39,020 nucleotides of DNA from Methanomassiliicoccaceae archaeon (GCA_016284295.1 JAEEOP010000018.1:1-39020), one strand, 5' to 3'; counted from the first letter of the stretch, positions 15,888 to 24,559 are shown. The notes: a model not told the origin generated them from the letters alone. Made by a program: numbers and translations.

Positions 15888-16984
15888 ACCATGAGTTCGT
15901 CGATGATCTCGACCAAGTCCCTGACCTGGACCTTCCTGTCACCGACGGCCGCCTGCAGGTTGTTGACGCAGAACGGGCAGGTGGTGATGATGAGGTCGGC
16001 GAACTCCGCCTCGTCCAGCCTGGTCTCGGCGATGTCCTTGGACACCTCGGGATAGGCGGACCTGACGCCTCCTCCGCCTCCGCAGCAGTGGCTGGTCTTG
16101 CGGTTGTAGGTCATCTCCCTGAAGTCCAGCTCCGGGATCTTCTTGATGACCTCTCTCGGGGGCTCGAAGACCTCGCAGTGCCTTCCCAGGTGGCAGGGGT
16201 CGTGGTATGTCGCGACCACTCCGGCCATGGGCTTCAGCTTCAGATCCTTCTTTGCCAGATACTCCGTGATGTGAAGCACCTCGAAGGGCACCTCCACGTA
16301 CTTGGGGTACTCGATCTTGAACATCCTGTAGCATCCGGCGCAGGCCAGCACCAGGGTCTCGACCCCGAGCGCCTTGATAGCCTCGACATTCTTCTTGAAC
16401 AGCTCTGTGATGTCATCCTGGGGCCATCCGACCCTCTGGGCGACGGAACCGCAGCAGACCTCGTCGATGGTAGTGAAATCGTCCCCGAGCTTGTCCAGGA
16501 TGGACAGGGTTGCCTGGGCGGTCTTCTTGGACCTGTATGTGGCGGTGCATCCCACATAGTATCCGACCTTGGCCTTGTGTGGCTTCCTTCCGAGGGCCTC
16601 CTCCCTGGGCTGGGTCTCGCCGAACGGGTTGCCGCACTCCATGATCTTCTCGCACATGGCCTCGTGCTTCGGGAGGATGTGCCCGTTCTTCACCAGGTCC
16701 GCACGGCAGAGCTCGATGATGTCCACGATGTTGACCTTAGAGGGGCATCTCCTCACGCAGTCCGCGCAGGTGGTGCATGTGTACATGTTCTGGATCAGGG
16801 CATCGTCCGCATCCAGGTCACCGTTGAGCAGACCGTAGGACAGCGTGATGCGTCCTCTCGACAACGCGGTGTCCCATCCGATCGCCTTAAACGAGGGGCA
16901 CACGCTCTTACAGAAACCGCACATGGTACAGACGTTGACCGCCTTGCGTACCTCTTCCAGATTATCGATCTCGAATCCTGACAT
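15884..16984 (-). CDS. HdrD/GlpC-like iron-sulfur protein with two CCG domains
   Basis: This 366-residue protein has two N-terminal 4Fe-4S motifs, CTMCGFCKSVCP (19-30) and CTTCADCVRRCP (70-81). Two cysteine-rich CCG domains follow: CCGSVAQRVG with ACAGCYRMF, and SHCCGGGGGVRSAYPEVS with TCPFCVNN. This is the HdrD / GlpC / HdrB-type architecture for two-electron thiol or quinone-linked redox chemistry. Heterodisulfide reductase subunit D is one candidate. Its coupling to a LarA-family gene makes a role with a lactate-like or other 2-hydroxyacid dehydrogenase equally possible. The ATG follows directly on the larA TGA; its own TGA overlaps the folP start. Confidence 0.8.
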   Translation of the reverse strand: MSGFEIDNLEEVRKAVNVCTMCGFCKSVCPSFKAIGWDTALSRGRITLSYGLLNGDLDADDALIQNMYTCTTCADCVRRCPSKVNIVDIIELCRADLVKNGHILPKHEAMCEKIMECGNPFGETQPREEALGRKPHKAKVGYYVGCTATYRSKKTAQATLSILDKLGDDFTTIDEVCCGSVAQRVGWPQDDITELFKKNVEAIKALGVETLVLACAGCYRMFKIEYPKYVEVPFEVLHITEYLAKKDLKLKPMAGVVATYHDPCHLGRHCEVFEPPREVIKKIPELDFREMTYNRKTSHCCGGGGGVRSAYPEVSKDIAETRLDEAEFADLIITTCPFCVNNLQAAVGDRKVQVRDLVEIIDELMV

Positions 16985-18226
16985 TCATTCCACCCTCGGG
17001 ATAGTTACGCTTCCGTCCATGAGCACGATGACGCGCGCGTCGGGCTTGTCCTTCAGCGCCTCCTTGACCGCATCCGCCACGGTAGGGAAGGGCCTGATGT
17101 TCGCTTTGGAGAGGATCTCCGGATCCAGTCCGGTGACGGCCCAGACGGATGCCCATGTGGCGATCTCCGCCATCTTCGCCGCCTTGTGGTATCCCAGCTT
17201 GTACTCCTTCCTGAGGTTCTCGAGGACCTCGTTGGGGTCGCTGGAAGATGAGAGCTGATTGAGGAACGTGGGATGGCCTATGCCCTCCCTGCACTTGGAG
17301 ACCATGATGATCTTGCCGCCTTCCTTGAGCGCCCACTTCCCGTTGTCCAGCGCCTTCTGCGACTGGTAGAGGTCGACGTCCATGGGGTAGGGGGCAACGG
17401 TGATGACGATGTCCGCCTTCTCCGGGATCGGGACCGAGAACACCTCGTTCGCATACTTGACGGCCTCGTAGAAGGATGCGTTGAGCTCTCCGGACACGAC
17501 CTTGTAGATGTTCTGGTGCCTGTCCAGGACGGTCTCGATGGCGAAGATCTGCTTGCCCTTGACGACCTCCAGCGCATCCATCATGTCCTCGTGGACCGGG
17601 TTTCCCTCGAGGGCCAGCGCCTGGGCCTCCTTCCTCATGGCGAGCTTGTGGTTGGTCTCGACGGTCTTGAACGACGCCACTCCGGGCAGGAAGGACTTCC
17701 TTCCTCCGGTGTATCCCGCGAAGTAGTGGGGCTCGACGGATGTGATGATGACCAGACGGTCCGCATCTACGGCCATCTTGTTGACCTCCATCGGGGTGCC
17801 GTTCTTCGATGTCCCGAGGAACACGCACTCGGAGTTCTTGGCATCGTGACAGTAGATGCGGTCCTTGAGCTCCTGGTAGTGGCTGCCGAACACGAAGTTG
17901 TACTCCTCCTCGGTCATGTCCCTGTGGGTTCCGGTGGCTACGAGGTATCTGGCCTTCCTGAGGTCCATCCTCTTCGACAATGCGTCCAGGACCTTCGCGG
18001 TGGGCGTGGGACGGGTACCGTCGTTGACGATGAAGACTATGTCCTCGCCTCCGGCCAGGAAATCCTCCATGGAGCCGTACCCGATCGGATCGTCGATGGA
18101 CTTGCCTATGACCTCATCCGGATCGCCACATTCCACATCCTTGGGGTAGAATGTGCCTATGTAGTTCTGATCAGGTATCTCGACCTTCTGCACTTCGTCT
18201 TTCCCGTATTTGACGTCGATTATCAT
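16985..18226 (-). CDS. larA: LarA-family nickel-dependent racemase/epimerase
   Basis: This 413-residue protein matches LarA. LarA enzymes use a nickel-pincer nucleotide tethered to a lysine to racemise 2-hydroxyacids by hydride transfer. Visible motifs: DGTRPTPTAKVL (69-80), VATGTHRDMT with His101, EPHYFAGYTGGRKSFLPG with His167 and Lys177, and NHKLA with His193. From memory of the Lactobacillus plantarum enzyme (His108, His174, Lys184, His200) these are all offset by seven, so the catalytic set looks complete. The substrate may not be lactate. The cofactor genes larB, larC and larE are not in this window. It is the first gene of the larA-hdrD-like-folP unit, with a TATA-like box just upstream. 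Stop TGA. Confidence 0.85.
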   Translation of the reverse strand: MIIDVKYGKDEVQKVEIPDQNYIGTFYPKDVECGDPDEVIGKSIDDPIGYGSMEDFLAGGEDIVFIVNDGTRPTPTAKVLDALSKRMDLRKARYLVATGTHRDMTEEEYNFVFGSHYQELKDRIYCHDAKNSECVFLGTSKNGTPMEVNKMAVDADRLVIITSVEPHYFAGYTGGRKSFLPGVASFKTVETNHKLAMRKEAQALALEGNPVHEDMMDALEVVKGKQIFAIETVLDRHQNIYKVVSGELNASFYEAVKYANEVFSVPIPEKADIVITVAPYPMDVDLYQSQKALDNGKWALKEGGKIIMVSKCREGIGHPTFLNQLSSSSDPNEVLENLRKEYKLGYHKAAKMAEIATWASVWAVTGLDPEILSKANIRPFPTVADAVKEALKDKPDARVIVLMDGSVTIPRVE

Positions 18227-18345
18227 TTGGACCGGCTTGTACTCTCCATCCTATTAATAAAAAGTTTCGTGCGCGCGGTGGCCCTTCCGACCTTCGGATG
18301 TCCTCCAGCACATTATTTTAGGCTGAATCGGTTATTCCTCTGAAG
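18227..18345. promoter_or_regulatory. Divergent promoter region, larA / thiL
   Basis: Leftward, the minus strand reads CTTTTTATTAATAGG (about 18251-18265), about 30 bp before the larA ATG. Rightward, CATTATTTTA (18311-18320) is about 27 bp before the thiL ATG, suggesting a leaderless or near-leaderless thiL message. Confidence 0.55.
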
Positions 18346-19278
18346 ATGTCCACTTTGGAAGAGAGAGGCGAGCGTCAGCTCATAGAGGATTTCAAGACGT
18401 TCCTCAGACCCGAGGGCCGCGTAGGCCCCGGGGACGATGCGGCCGTGATAGACAAGGATATCGTGGTCACCACCGATGTCGTCACGTTCGACAGGCACTT
18501 TCCCGCGGGGATGACCTACGAGCAGTTCGGATGGTACGCCGCGGCGGTCAACTTCAGCGACCTTGCCGCGATGGGCGCCAGGCCCATAGGCTTCACCGCA
18601 GCACTGGCCCTGCCGCCGATACTCGAGTGCCAGGCCGCGTACGACATCATGAGCGGGATCGACCAGTGCGCCGAGTTCTGCGGCACCGGCATCATCGGAG
18701 GGGACACCAAGTCCGGCCCCGGGATCGTCGCAGGAACTGCCATAGGAACGATGGACGGGAGGAAGCCCATGCTCAGGAGCGGTGCGCGTCCAGGGGACAT
18801 AGTTGCCGTTACCGGCCCCCTGGGAGGACCCGCCGCAGGGTTCCAGGCCATAGAGCACGGGATAGACTGCCAGGAGGCCAAGGAGGCGCTGTACATGCCT
18901 GTACCCCGGGTGTCCGAGGGTATGGAGCTGTCCGCTTCCGGCATTGTGTCGTCGTGCATGGACCTGTCCGACGGATTGGGAACGGCGCTGAACACTCTGT
19001 GCGGAGCATCCGGCGTGGGGATCGACGTGGAATACAGCTTCCTTCCCCATGAGCAATACGTGGAGGACATCTCGGAGAAGACCGGCGTGTCCTTGCAGGA
19101 CCTGATGCTGGGATGGGGCGGGGAGTACGAGCTCGTGTTCACAGCAGACCCGGACCGCCTGAAGAGGCTGTACGACCGCGAGGTGGAGTTCTCGATCATA
19201 GGCGTCGTCAACGACGGCGACCATCCGGAGCTTGTCAAGGAAGGCAAGAGGAGCACCATAGGATATGGCGAATACTGA
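18346..19278 (+). CDS. thiL: Thiamine-monophosphate kinase
   Basis: ThiL phosphorylates thiamine phosphate to thiamine pyrophosphate. The 310-residue protein has the opening ERGERQLIEDF, the ATP/Mg motif GPGDDAAVID, TTDVVTFDRHFP, NFSDLAAMGARPIGF, IGGDTKSGPGI, CMDLSDGLGTAL and GGEYELVFT, all in the AIR-synthase/ThiL order. The final codons overlap the start of the radical-SAM gene by 14 bp. Stop TGA. Confidence 0.94.
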   Translation: MSTLEERGERQLIEDFKTFLRPEGRVGPGDDAAVIDKDIVVTTDVVTFDRHFPAGMTYEQFGWYAAAVNFSDLAAMGARPIGFTAALALPPILECQAAYDIMSGIDQCAEFCGTGIIGGDTKSGPGIVAGTAIGTMDGRKPMLRSGARPGDIVAVTGPLGGPAAGFQAIEHGIDCQEAKEALYMPVPRVSEGMELSASGIVSSCMDLSDGLGTALNTLCGASGVGIDVEYSFLPHEQYVEDISEKTGVSLQDLMLGWGGEYELVFTADPDRLKRLYDREVEFSIIGVVNDGDHPELVKEGKRSTIGYGEY

Positions 19279-20275
19279 ACGCGTGGAGGCCAGATACTAC
19301 CGCCGCAACGGCGACGCATACATATGCGAGCTCTGCCAGCAGAAATGCTACATCAGGAAGGGCGAGTTCGGATACTGCGGCACCCGCAGGGCCGATGATG
19401 ACATCCTGGCATCCAACTCGTACGGGAAGATATCCTCCCTGTCGGTGGACCCCATCGAGAGGATGAACCTCTACCATTACAAGCCCCATTCCAAGTGCCT
19501 GTCGGTCGGCAGCGTCGGCTGCAACATGAACTGCAGGTACTGCAAGAACTACCCGATAGCCAAGCTCACCATCGGGAAGAAGCGCGCCACGTTCAAAGGC
19601 CCCGAGGAGCTTGTCCAGATGTGCAGGGACGAGGACATGGACACGATATCCTTCACATACAACGAGCCGGCCGTCTGGTTCGAGTACATCATGGACGTAG
19701 CCGCAACGGCGCCGGACCTGGATCTGGTGCTGATGACCAACGGCCTGATCAACGACGGCCCTCTGAGGGAGCTCTGCGAGGTCGTGAAAGCGATGAGCAT
19801 CGACGTGAAATCCTTCAGCGACGGATTCTACAGGGACGTGTGCGAAGGCGACCTGAGCGATGTCCTGACCACAGTCCGCAACGTCTACGACCGCAGGGTG
19901 CACATAGAGCTCAACTACCTTGTGATCCCGGGGATGAACGACAGCGACCAGGAGATCTCGGACTTCTGCGAATGGGTGAGGGACGAGCTCTCCGAGGACG
20001 TCCCCGTGCATTTCAGCAGGTTCCATCCCGACTACGAGATGAGGGACATCCCCCTGACCCCGATAGACTCCCTCCTGCACTGCAGGGACATCGGCATGGA
20101 CAGGGGACTGAGCTTCGTCTATGTCGGCAACACCCTTCTGGACGATGCTGACGATACCGTGTGCCCCGAGTGCGGGGAGCTGAACATCCGCCGTCTCGGG
20201 TACTCGGCGCACCTGATAGCCCTCGACGGAGGGTCCTGCTCCAGATGCGGAAGGTCCCTCAACATCAGGAGATGA
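19265..20275 (+). CDS. amrS: AmmeMemoRadiSam-type radical SAM protein
   Basis: This 336-residue protein belongs to the PflA-like group found with AMMECR1 and Memo proteins (AmmeMemoRadiSam system), widespread in archaea and of unknown substrate. An N-terminal zinc-like site, CELCQQKC..., leads to GYCGTRR. The radical SAM cluster motif is GCNMNCRYCKNYPIA (about 82-96), followed by FTYNEPAVWFEY and IDVKSFSDGFYR. The C terminus adds a rubredoxin-like pair of CxxC motifs (CPECG, CSRCG). No AMMECR1 or Memo gene lies nearby. It overlaps thiL and the convergent peptidase gene by 11-14 bp. Stop TGA. Confidence 0.88.
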   Translation: MANTERVEARYYRRNGDAYICELCQQKCYIRKGEFGYCGTRRADDDILASNSYGKISSLSVDPIERMNLYHYKPHSKCLSVGSVGCNMNCRYCKNYPIAKLTIGKKRATFKGPEELVQMCRDEDMDTISFTYNEPAVWFEYIMDVAATAPDLDLVLMTNGLINDGPLRELCEVVKAMSIDVKSFSDGFYRDVCEGDLSDVLTTVRNVYDRRVHIELNYLVIPGMNDSDQEISDFCEWVRDELSEDVPVHFSRFHPDYEMRDIPLTPIDSLLHCRDIGMDRGLSFVYVGNTLLDDADDTVCPECGELNIRRLGYSAHLIALDGGSCSRCGRSLNIRR

Positions 20276-21074
20276 GCAGGTTCAGCGGGGTCCCGAGCAT
20301 CACGGATGCGACGAGGCCTATCGCCAGCATCGGTATGAACGGGATCATGGGCGTCACCCTGACCTTCTCGAATCCATGCTGCTTCAGGCAATCGTAGATC
20401 CTCTGAGCATCGTCCGTGACGGATATCCTCACCCTCCTGCCGTCGATGATATCCTCCGCAGGCCACACGAAGGACCTCCGGGCATCGTCGATGTCCATCA
20501 CGTATTGCCCGACAGGGCATCCTCCGGATGTCCCCAACCTGTGGACGACGCACAGCGTCCACACCACCGAGAGCACCAGGGCAATCGCCGCTGCCGAGAA
20601 CACGGGGTTGAACACGAGGTCCGCAGGATAGACCGCGGGCCACAACATGCATCCGAATCCCGGGTACATCGGGTAAAGCAGTGAAAGGGAGATCAATGCC
20701 TTGGCATCCGCACCGCCCCTTATCATCCCTGTCGCATACATGACGTTCGCAGACACGGCCATCGCGGCGGAGACTGTCGTCGAGGGGTCCGACGTCATCA
20801 GATGGACTGCGATAAGCAAGGCTGCAGCGACGGACACGACCGCCACTGAGATCGACCCGGTCACCCTCGGCGAGAACATGAACATCCCGAGGAGGATGAC
20901 CGCAGTAACCCGCATCTCCGCCTCGATCCATTCCGCGGTCATGAGACAATCAAGAACGGCCAATGCGAGCAATGCGATCCAGCACCAGTCGGAGACCTCC
21001 CTCCTCCAGATATCCTGGACCGATGCCAGCACCATTATGGCCGTAGCCGCTACGAAAACAGTCGATTCGTACAT
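20265..21074 (-). CDS. Archaellin/prepilin-type peptidase (A24 family)
   Basis: This 269-residue polytopic membrane protein has the two aspartates of GxGD-type peptidases: one in SVQDIWRREVSDW near the N terminus, the second in RGGADAKALI. The C-terminal VRVTPMIPFIPMLAIG motif is found in archaeal preflagellin/prepilin peptidases (FlaK/PibD). It would cut class III signal peptides of archaellins, pilins or binding proteins. A soluble stretch (about 180-230) sits between the membrane parts. The ATG is about 25 bp from an AT-rich TATA-like element shared with the divergent MscS gene. Stop TGA. Confidence 0.85.
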   Translation of the reverse strand: MYESTVFVAATAIMVLASVQDIWRREVSDWCWIALLALAVLDCLMTAEWIEAEMRVTAVILLGMFMFSPRVTGSISVAVVSVAAALLIAVHLMTSDPSTTVSAAMAVSANVMYATGMIRGGADAKALISLSLLYPMYPGFGCMLWPAVYPADLVFNPVFSAAAIALVLSVVWTLCVVHRLGTSGGCPVGQYVMDIDDARRSFVWPAEDIIDGRRVRISVTDDAQRIYDCLKQHGFEKVRVTPMIPFIPMLAIGLVASVMLGTPLNLLIS

Positions 21075-21093
21075 CGCGTACGATTCGTGACTG

Positions 21094-21106
21094 ATTATTA
21101 TTTAAG
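21094..21106. promoter_or_regulatory. Single AT element shared by two divergent, leaderless-looking genes
   Basis: ATTATTATTTAAG on the plus strand reads CTTAAATAATAAT on the minus strand. Its centre is about 26 bp from the ATG at 21126 (plus) and about 26 bp from the ATG at 21074 (minus), the archaeal TATA-to-start distance in both directions. Confidence 0.55.
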
Positions 21107-21125
21107 GGCGTGCGTATGCCGCAAC

Positions 21126-22766
21126 ATGCACTACAGATCATTAACAGTCCTTGCGGTCGTGCTGATGATGTTCGGCATCGTGTCCCCGGCCTTCCTGGCC
21201 GGGAGCTCCGCCGACGACAGCACGGTCGCGGTCGCGGGGGATTCCGATGAGGATTACTTCTACATCACAATCCCCGGCACGCAGGCTCCGGACCAGCCCG
21301 TGGATGTGGACCTCGGGAACGGCAATAGCGCGACATGGAACGTCTATATCGTCAACAACTCCGACAAGTATCTGGACGTCACGTTCAACTCATCCACGGA
21401 CGACAGCGATGTCAAATTCGCGACTACCCCTTCTGGCTCCCTCCTGGTGCCCCAAGGCTCCACCGACGGCAAGAGCATCAACGAGGGAAAGGTCGTTATC
21501 GAGGTCTCCGATGTCTCCGGGGCCCACAAGAGCGTCACGGCCACGATGGTCATCACCGTCACCGAGATTGGCGAGAACGTCTCGGTCACGAAGACGGTGA
21601 CGTTCAACGTCCATGTGAAATCCATCTACGACACATCGGGAAGCTACAACAAGTTCCTCGGCATATTCGAGAACACCCTCCCCGCACCTTTCGACAGCCC
21701 GTGGATCCCCTTCGTCGCCACCATCCTGTTCTGGATCATAATCGCCGAAGCGGCCTGCATCGTCATCGCGCCCAGGCTCGCGAAGCTTCTGGACAAATGC
21801 ACAACCGATGACGACGCGAAGAGGTTCGAGCATGTCATAGCCAGGCTCATAGCGATCTTCGTGTTCTTCCTGTCGCTGAACGAGGGGCTGCACATCCTCG
21901 GGGCAGAGGCGGAGTTCATCGCCAAGCTCACCGAGATATCGATGATCGTGTACCTCGTGCTGACGCTGGTCATCCTCTGGAAGGTCTACCTCCTGATCGT
22001 GGAGGGCATCCTCAGAAGGTTCGAGACAAACGAGGACACCAGCATCGACATGACCCTCATGCCACTGTTCCGCATGATCGGAAAGCTCATCTTCTGGATT
22101 GCCGGTGCCACAGGGATCCTGTCCTTCTTCGGAGTGGACCTCCAGGGGATCCTGGTCAGCGCGGGAGTCATATCCTTGGGTATCACCCTGGGAGCCCAGA
22201 ACGTCCTCTCGCAGTTCTTCAGCGGTATCGTCATCCTCATGACCAGGCCGTTCAAGAAGGGCGACTTCCTGAAGATCAACGACAAGGTCTACATCGTCAA
22301 CAAGGTCAAGCTGATGTACACCGAGTTCCTGAGCTGGGACAAGGACCAGATCATCACCATGCCCAACAACGTGGTGTCCTCCGCGACGATCGTCAACCTC
22401 ACCAAGGACGATGACGCGTACAGGCTGTACGTCTACTTCTCCGTGGCATACGGGTCCGACCTGAAGAAGGTCGAGCGCGTTATGCTCGACGTGGCAGAGA
22501 AGAGCCCTGTCGTCCTGCACGACGACGTGCATGCGGCACCCAACGTCAGGATGACCAACTTCCAGGATTCTGGTATCGAGCTCAGGCTGGGAGTCACCGT
22601 CCAGGACTTCAACGGCAACATCACCGCCGCATCGTCCCTGAGGATGGACGTCTACCAGGCGTTCGTGGACAACGACATCGAGATCCCCTACAACAGGCTG
22701 GAGGTCACGATGCTGAACGACTGCTTCAAGGGGGAGAAGAGACCCGGGGACCACGTCGCGGACTGA
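21126..22766 (+). CDS. MscS-family mechanosensitive channel, second copy
   Basis: This 546-residue paralogue of the gene at 10919-12517 has the same plan. A signal-like segment (LTVLAVVLMMFGIVSPAFLA) is followed by an extracytoplasmic beta-rich domain of about 150 residues, then membrane helices (about 200-375) and the MscS pore: GVISLGITLGAQNVLSQFF, TRPFKKGDFLKI, MPNNVVSSATIVNLTK. I start it at the ATG at 21126, because the GTG at 21087 lies within or upstream of the TATA element and adds an unrelated N terminus. A hairpin and T tract follow its TGA. Confidence 0.88.
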   Translation: MHYRSLTVLAVVLMMFGIVSPAFLAGSSADDSTVAVAGDSDEDYFYITIPGTQAPDQPVDVDLGNGNSATWNVYIVNNSDKYLDVTFNSSTDDSDVKFATTPSGSLLVPQGSTDGKSINEGKVVIEVSDVSGAHKSVTATMVITVTEIGENVSVTKTVTFNVHVKSIYDTSGSYNKFLGIFENTLPAPFDSPWIPFVATILFWIIIAEAACIVIAPRLAKLLDKCTTDDDAKRFEHVIARLIAIFVFFLSLNEGLHILGAEAEFIAKLTEISMIVYLVLTLVILWKVYLLIVEGILRRFETNEDTSIDMTLMPLFRMIGKLIFWIAGATGILSFFGVDLQGILVSAGVISLGITLGAQNVLSQFFSGIVILMTRPFKKGDFLKINDKVYIVNKVKLMYTEFLSWDKDQIITMPNNVVSSATIVNLTKDDDAYRLYVYFSVAYGSDLKKVERVMLDVAEKSPVVLHDDVHAAPNVRMTNFQDSGIELRLGVTVQDFNGNITAASSLRMDVYQAFVDNDIEIPYNRLEVTMLNDCFKGEKRPGDHVAD

Positions 22767-22812
22767 ATCTACGGAAATCGATAGATTATTAAACTTTTTA
22801 CTACTTTTTTCC
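22766..22812 (+). terminator. Hairpin and T-rich terminator after MscS gene
   Basis: AATCTA (22766-22771) can pair with TAGATT (22782-22787). The following sequence contains TTTTTA and TTTTTT tracts up to about 22811. T tracts alone terminate archaeal RNA polymerase. Confidence 0.55.
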
Positions 22813-22861
22813 TCAATTTGGCTACGAAATTCATAATAATTTCTACGTTTTCCTGTCAGAT

Positions 22862-22870
22862 TTTATATAC
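22862..22870 (+). promoter_or_regulatory. TATA box of the lysine operon
   Basis: TTTATATAC lies about 27-30 bp before the GTG/ATG cluster at 22895-22904, which suggests a leaderless or nearly leaderless lrp message. Confidence 0.65.
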
Positions 22871-22897
22871 CATGAGCCTTTAGCATGGGCCACAGTG

Positions 22898-23326
22898 ATG
22901 ATCATGATCGATAACTTGGACAAGAAAATCATCGAGATCCTAAAGAGGGACTCGAGATGCCCCTACGTCGAGATAGCGAATCAGCTCGGAGTATCCGAGG
23001 GGACCATCCGCAGCAGGGTCCACAGGATGACCGACGAGGGCATTATCCGCGGATTCACGATCAAGACCAGCTCCAGGAACGTCAAGGCGCTGGTGGAGAT
23101 CAGGATCGACGTGAACACGGACACCCAGGGCATCGCGAAAGAACTGGCCAGCTACGACGGCGTAACCGAGGTCTTCGAGGTGACCGGCGACCAGGATATC
23201 ATCGCGATCGTCGATGTGGAATCATCACAGTATCTGAACGAGATCATCGAGCGCATCAGGCGCTACGACAACATCCTCAGTACGCGTACACGCATCATAC
23301 TGAAGGAGCACTTTGGAGAGGCATGA
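22898..23326 (+). CDS. Lrp/AsnC-family regulator of the lysine operon
   Basis: This protein of about 142 residues has a winged helix-turn-helix (DKKIIEILKRDSRCPYVEIA, LGVSEGTIRSRVHRM) and a C-terminal RAM effector domain (ALVEIRIDV, VTEVFEVTGDQDIIAIVDVE). Lrp/AsnC proteins form octamers that sense amino acids. Its position as first gene of a lysine operon suggests a LysM-like lysine sensor, an inference from context. Possible starts are GTG 22895, ATG 22898 and ATG 22904. Its TGA overlaps the dapA ATG. Confidence 0.9.
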   Translation: MIMIDNLDKKIIEILKRDSRCPYVEIANQLGVSEGTIRSRVHRMTDEGIIRGFTIKTSSRNVKALVEIRIDVNTDTQGIAKELASYDGVTEVFEVTGDQDIIAIVDVESSQYLNEIIERIRRYDNILSTRTRIILKEHFGEA

Positions 23327-24201
23327 AAATGTTTGCAGGAACAGGAACAGCCCTGGTAACGCCGTTCAAGAGGGACGGCACGATTGACGAGGAAGCACTG
23401 AGGAGACTCGTGAACTTCCAGGAGGAGAACGGAGTCGACGTCCTGCTGCCGTGCGGTTCGACGGGAGAATCCGCCATGCTATCGCATGAGGAGCACATAC
23501 ACGTCGTCGAGATCGTGAGAGATGAGGCCAAGAGGGCCAAGGTCCTCGCGGGTGCGGGAAGCAACTGCACATCCGAGGCTGTCATGCTTAGCAAGGGCGC
23601 CGAGGACCTGGGAGCGGACGGTATCCTGTCCATCTCCCCGTACTACGTCAAGCCCACCCAGGAGGGGCTGTACCAGCACTACAAGGCCATCCAAGATGCC
23701 ATCGACATCCCGGTCATCGTGTACAACGTCCCGGGAAGGACGAGCGTCAACGTCAGCGTCGACACCCTCATGAGGCTGGCCGAGCTGCCCGGCATCACCG
23801 GTGTGAAGGAAGCCAGCGGCAACTTCTCGCAGATCATGGAGATCCTCGCCAGGAAGCCCGACGACTTCGAGGTCCTGAGCGGTGACGACGGTCTCACGCT
23901 GGGTCTGCTCTGCCTCGGTGCGGACGGAGTGCTATCTGTCGCAAGCAACTGCGTGCCCGGGCTCATGACCAAGATGGTGAAGAGCGCGAAGACGGAGGAC
24001 GTATCTGAGGCCAGGGAGATCCACGAGAAGCTCCTGCCGCTGTTCTCCGCACTGTTCTGCGAATCCAACCCGATCCCCATCCAGTACACGATGGGAAGGA
24101 TGGGATACGGCAACGGCGAGCCGAGACTGCCGCTCACACCCCTGAGCGAGAAGGGAAGGTCCGTATTGGACCCGGTCCTCAAGAACCTGGGTCTGATCTG
24201 A
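23323..24201 (+). CDS. dapA: 4-hydroxy-tetrahydrodipicolinate synthase
   Basis: DapA condenses aspartate semialdehyde with pyruvate, the first committed lysine step. The 292-residue TIM-barrel protein has GTGTALVTPFKRDG, LPCGSTGESAML, the catalytic tyrosine in VIVYNVPGRT, the Schiff-base lysine in ITGVKEASGN, and LSGDDGLTL. The ATG at 23323 overlaps the lrp stop (ATGA); the second ATG at 23329 is an alternative. Stop TGA, followed one base later by the GTG of the dapB remnant. Confidence 0.96.
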   Translation: MKMFAGTGTALVTPFKRDGTIDEEALRRLVNFQEENGVDVLLPCGSTGESAMLSHEEHIHVVEIVRDEAKRAKVLAGAGSNCTSEAVMLSKGAEDLGADGILSISPYYVKPTQEGLYQHYKAIQDAIDIPVIVYNVPGRTSVNVSVDTLMRLAELPGITGVKEASGNFSQIMEILARKPDDFEVLSGDDGLTLGLLCLGADGVLSVASNCVPGLMTKMVKSAKTEDVSEAREIHEKLLPLFSALFCESNPIPIQYTMGRMGYGNGEPRLPLTPLSEKGRSVLDPVLKNLGLI

Positions 24202-24202
24202 G

Positions 24203-24559
24203 GTGTTCCGGTTGATCGGTGCTGTCGTCGGTCATACAGGTGCATCCGTCCGCCATTGCGATGGCAGAACATCGGAAAACGTGTCCTTAGGGGACGTAAT
24301 GTCCCCCAAAGGACCGCATTGCGCCACGGAATACCTACATCATTACTATGTAACGCGCAAAAGAGAAATATGCCCTCATTCAATCCGCGCCGTTATCAAG
24401 ACAGGCGACCACACTGTGACATTCGCCAGAACGAAAGAGAGGGTCGGACCCGGAAGCAGGGTCATCCCCTACGGCATCCCTTTCGGGGGGCCGTCGGACC
24501 CGATGATCTCCGCCACGCACGGAACGGCCCCAAACAAGAGCGAGGTGCTCGGACTATGA
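24203..24559 (+). pseudogene. Eroded dapB-like remnant or short unknown protein
   Basis: An open frame of 118 codons fills the slot where dapB is expected. The second half resembles the C-terminal domain of dihydrodipicolinate reductase: ICPHSIRAVIKTGDHTVTFA matches the family's I.IHSIR.G..VGDH.V.F, then ERVGPGSRV, and it ends SEVLGL like DapB. EYLHHYY recalls the catalytic HH segment, but the K.D.PSGTA motif, most of the N-terminal NAD(P)H domain and over half the usual 250 residues are absent. The stop overlaps the lysC ATG (ATGA) and the GTG starts right after dapA, so operon geometry is kept. I favour an internally deleted dapB; a functional dapB elsewhere is likely. Confidence 0.5.

Noticed and set aside
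24291-24307. GGGGAC-GTAAT-GTCCCC hairpin as a terminator after dapA.
   Set aside because: No T tract follows and the operon frame continues through it; noted only as part of the eroded dapB region.
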